From NCBI GenBank assembly GCA_016713305.1, contig JADJPK010000021.1:1-64000 (forward strand): DNA of 64,000 nucleotides, in the 5' to 3' direction. Shown here piece by piece: positions 62,128 to 64,000 of the stretch. The translations under genes were made by a program, and so were the position numbers. Position 1 is the stretch's first letter. Each line of letters begins with the position of its first letter. The notes beneath the pieces are model-generated. The model saw only the letters and a list, made by a program, of their open reading frames with translations, was not told where the DNA came from and made no database searches. This DNA comes from Betaproteobacteria bacterium (GTDB taxonomy: Bacteria; Pseudomonadota; Gammaproteobacteria; Burkholderiales; Ga0077523).

Positions 62128-62690
62128 CGCTGCTCGCGCCCACCGCGGACATCCTGGCGAAGGAGGACCTGCACCCCGCCATCCAGATGGTGCTGCTGCA
62201 GACCGCCACCGGCATTCATGGCGGGCCAGGCATGTTCCAGGCACAGGGGCAGTTTCCGCAGGCGCGGGAGAATGGTTTTCCCATCTCGCCCGGTGCGCGC
62301 CGCTACTACCAGTCCGGCACGCCGTTCCTGCAGCGCTATCTGCCGTTCTGGCTGGCGAACCTGCTCGATCGTCTGATCGTCATGGCCGTTCCGGTGATTG
62401 CCATCCTGTTCCCGTTGAGCCGCATCGTTCCGCCGCTGTACAAGTGGCGCGTGCGTTCGCGCATCTACCGCTGGTACGGTGAACTCATGTTCATCGAAAA
62501 CGAGACGCGGCACAGCATGACCGCCGGAGAGAAGCGCGATTTCGGCAAGCGGCTCGACGCGATCGAGGACGTCGTCAACGAGCAGCATCCGCCGCTCGCC
62601 TACGCCGACCAGCTCTATGCGCTGCGCCTGCACATCGATTTCGTGCGGGCCAAGCTCGCCAAAGCCACGGTGGGGGACAAGGCGTCCTGA
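62124..62690 (+). CDS. TAXI-family protein, C-terminal part with membrane helix
   Basis: Continuation of the TAXI gene: VTLLAPTADILAKEDLHPAI, then IQMVLLQTATGIHGGPGMFQ, the normal end of the receptor domain. It continues with a transmembrane segment (LIVMAVPVIAILFPLSRIV) and a cytoplasmic helical tail (ELMFIENETRHSMTAGEKRD). The repaired protein is 437 residues, longer than classical periplasmic TAXI receptors and anchored at both ends. No TRAP permease genes flank it, so it may act without one or with a remote permease. Confidence 0.8.
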   Translation: MTLLAPTADILAKEDLHPAIQMVLLQTATGIHGGPGMFQAQGQFPQARENGFPISPGARRYYQSGTPFLQRYLPFWLANLLDRLIVMAVPVIAILFPLSRIVPPLYKWRVRSRIYRWYGELMFIENETRHSMTAGEKRDFGKRLDAIEDVVNEQHPPLAYADQLYALRLHIDFVRAKLAKATVGDKAS

Positions 62691-62741
62691 CCCCGGCGGC
62701 GCGTTCGCTGGACTGTGACGAAGACGGAAGCGAGCGCGGGA

Positions 62742-63608
62742 CTACCGGGATGGGGCGAGAGGATCTTCCTCGCCGAAGAATTCGAGGAGCGTGGCCGCCA
62801 CGACCTCGGGCTTTTCCTCGGGCAGCCAGTGCCCGCAGTCGGCCACGATTCCGCCGCGCACGTCGTCGGCGACGCGCTTCAGCGAGTCGATGACCTCCAT
62901 GCCGCGTCCGAAGCTCTTGTCTCCCAGCCCCAGCACGGGCATGCGCAGCTTGCCGCCCGATTCCAGCAACGCCCGGTTGTCGTCGGCGTCCTGCGGGAGC
63001 GTCCGGTACATGGAAAAGAGCGCCCGCATGGCGCCAGGCTTCACGTAGGTCCGCAGGTACTCCTTGCGGTCCTCTTCGCCGATGCAGTGGTTGAGGTAGC
63101 CGTAGTTGTCGAAGAGCCAGTCGAGGATCAGGTGCTCGCGGCCGATGAACAATTGCTCGGGGAGATCCGGCGTGCGGAAGAGGGCGTGATGCCAGCGGCG
63201 CCCACCTTGAGAGAAGTCGCCGCCGTCTCCTGGAATGACGACATCGAGGATCGCGAGCCGTCGCACGGCATCCGGGTGCCGGGCCGCCAGGGAAAATGCG
63301 ACCGGCCCGCCCCAGTCGTGTCCGGCGAGGAAGAACCGGTCGAGCTTCATCGACTGCATCAGGCGCCAGATGTCCTCGGCCATCGTCTTCTTGTCGTAGC
63401 CGCCGGGAGGCCGGGACGAATCGCCAAGACCTCTCAGATCGGGAGCGATCACAAGATACTTTTCGGCGAGTGCCGGCATCACGTAGCGCCATTCGTGCGA
63501 CGTCTGCGGGCAGCCGTGCACGAGGACGACCGGAAATCCCTTCCCTGCCGTGATGCAGTGGAGGATCACATCGCCGAGATCCACATCGTGGTGCGTCACC
63601 TGGGTCAT
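62742..63608 (-). CDS. Alpha/beta hydrolase (epoxide hydrolase/haloalkane dehalogenase-like)
   Basis: 288 residues from ATG at 63608. Oxyanion-hole VHGCPQTSHEWRYVMPALAE (about 30-49); nucleophile elbow FLAGHDWGGPVAFSLAARHP (about 95-114) with Asp as nucleophile; acid region near LGLGDKSFGRG (about 230); catalytic His in DCGHWLPEEKPE (about 263-274). Asp in the HDWGG elbow points to epoxide hydrolase or dehalogenase chemistry rather than esterase. It lies next to, and is transcribed after, the dehydrogenase gene that runs off the window. Confidence 0.9.
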   Translation of the reverse strand: MTQVTHHDVDLGDVILHCITAGKGFPVVLVHGCPQTSHEWRYVMPALAEKYLVIAPDLRGLGDSSRPPGGYDKKTMAEDIWRLMQSMKLDRFFLAGHDWGGPVAFSLAARHPDAVRRLAILDVVIPGDGGDFSQGGRRWHHALFRTPDLPEQLFIGREHLILDWLFDNYGYLNHCIGEEDRKEYLRTYVKPGAMRALFSMYRTLPQDADDNRALLESGGKLRMPVLGLGDKSFGRGMEVIDSLKRVADDVRGGIVADCGHWLPEEKPEVVAATLLEFFGEEDPLAPSR

Positions 63609-63631
63609 TGCGCGTTCCTCAAGAGTTCCTT

Positions 63632-64000
63632 TCAGCCGAGCGCGCCGATGACCGCGCGCGTGATCGCGGCCGTGCCGTCGTTCCCGCCGAACTCGAACGG
63701 CACGATCGCGCGCGATGCGAACACGGAGTCGATGGCCCGCTCCAGGCGGGTGGCGGCATCCGCCAGCATCTCGATGCCGTGCCGGTCGCCGAGCCACTCG
63801 AGCATCATGGCGGCGGACAGCAGCATGCCCGTGGGATTGGCCTTGCCCTGCCCGGCAATGTCCGGCGCGCTGCCGTGCGCCGGCTGGAAGACGGCGTGCC
63901 GGTCGCCGATGTCGCCGGACGGTGCCATGCCCATGCCCCCGATCAGACCCGCGCCGAGGTCCGACAGGATGTCGCCGAACTGGTTCTCCACGGGCAGCAC
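63632..64000 (-). CDS. Isocitrate/isopropylmalate dehydrogenase family, C-terminal part (runs off the window)
   Basis: The last 122 residues or so of a decarboxylating dehydrogenase; the 5' part lies beyond 64000. Visible: metal/NAD region VENQFGDILSDLGAGLIGGM (the N-x-F/L-G-D-I-x-S-D motif) and the adenine-binding FQPAHGSAPDIAGQGKANPT. It is reminiscent of isopropylmalate, tartrate or homoisocitrate dehydrogenases; the exact substrate cannot be chosen from the fragment. The hydrolase gene starts 23 bp after its stop in the same direction. Confidence 0.88.
   Translation of the reverse strand: MLPVENQFGDILSDLGAGLIGGMGMAPSGDIGDRHAVFQPAHGSAPDIAGQGKANPTGMLLSAAMMLEWLGDRHGIEMLADAATRLERAIDSVFASRAIVPFEFGGNDGTAAITRAVIGALG

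Noticed and set aside
1..64000. tRNA, rRNA or CRISPR features
   Set aside because: No cloverleaf-like segment ending in CCA, no rRNA-like blocks and no regularly spaced direct repeats were noticed. This was by eye; tRNAscan-SE, Infernal/Rfam and a CRISPR finder would settle it.

Overview
This is a GC-rich chromosomal window, most likely from an environmental betaproteobacterium. The evidence is the combination of a phasin, the WrbA/HugZ/DUF2069/GluQ operon, a PEP-CTERM-like protein, a TAXI-type receptor and abundant acyl-CoA chemistry. This assignment is inferred from gene content only.

Positions 1-6393 are unlike the rest. They form an integron-type gene-cassette array: short genes, all on the + strand, each closed by an attC-like recombination site. 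I can place eight attC-like sites plus the tail of a ninth at the left edge. The site polarity puts attI and the integrase to the left of the window. The cargo is mostly unknown: small membrane proteins, an FxLYD-like protein, a HEPN-like protein, a DUF2971 protein and one intact conserved unknown. Two copies of a 200-bp element with terminal inverted repeats, apparently derived from a REP-associated (RAYT/IS200-like) transposon, sit inside the array.

From 8.4 to 34.5 kb lies one gigantic mosaic gene, now split into four ORFs by three single-base indels in or beside G/C runs. Repaired, it encodes about 8,700 residues. In order these are: repeated N-terminal modules, RTX calcium-binding repeats, two pre-peptidase-C-like domains, two LamG domains, a PA14-like domain, many FG-GAP repeats, a WVSDGT-repeat region, leucine-rich repeats, a golvesin-like domain, a roughly 300-residue glycine-rich stretch, an SdrD-B-like domain, PKD and Ig-like domains, and a C-terminal cohesin-dockerin-cohesin unit. 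It is probably a secreted or surface adhesin or scaffold. No type I secretion genes are visible in the window.

From 34.6 to 64 kb are ordinary chromosomal genes: an XRE regulator and sugar kinase, an inositol-monophosphatase-like enzyme, an ECF sigma factor with a membrane partner, an HDOD-REC-GGDEF signalling protein, a phasin with a clear promoter, an O-methyltransferase, the wrbA-hugZ-DUF2069-gluQ operon, a YihY protein, a DUF1800/DUF1501 export pair followed by a PEP-CTERM-like protein, an acyl-CoA/fatty-acid cluster (SDR, phosphotransferase, quinone oxidoreductase, acyl-CoA ligase), a secreted HExxH protein, a SIMPL protein, an IlvD/Edd dehydratase, a second PfkB kinase, a TAXI receptor, an alpha/beta hydrolase and the C-terminal end of an isocitrate/isopropylmalate dehydrogenase.

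Single-base frameshifts recur throughout, and every chromosomal case can be repaired by one base at or near a G/C run. Indel errors in the assembly are therefore likely, and split genes should be read as one gene until checked. The frameshift density is far higher in the cassette array.
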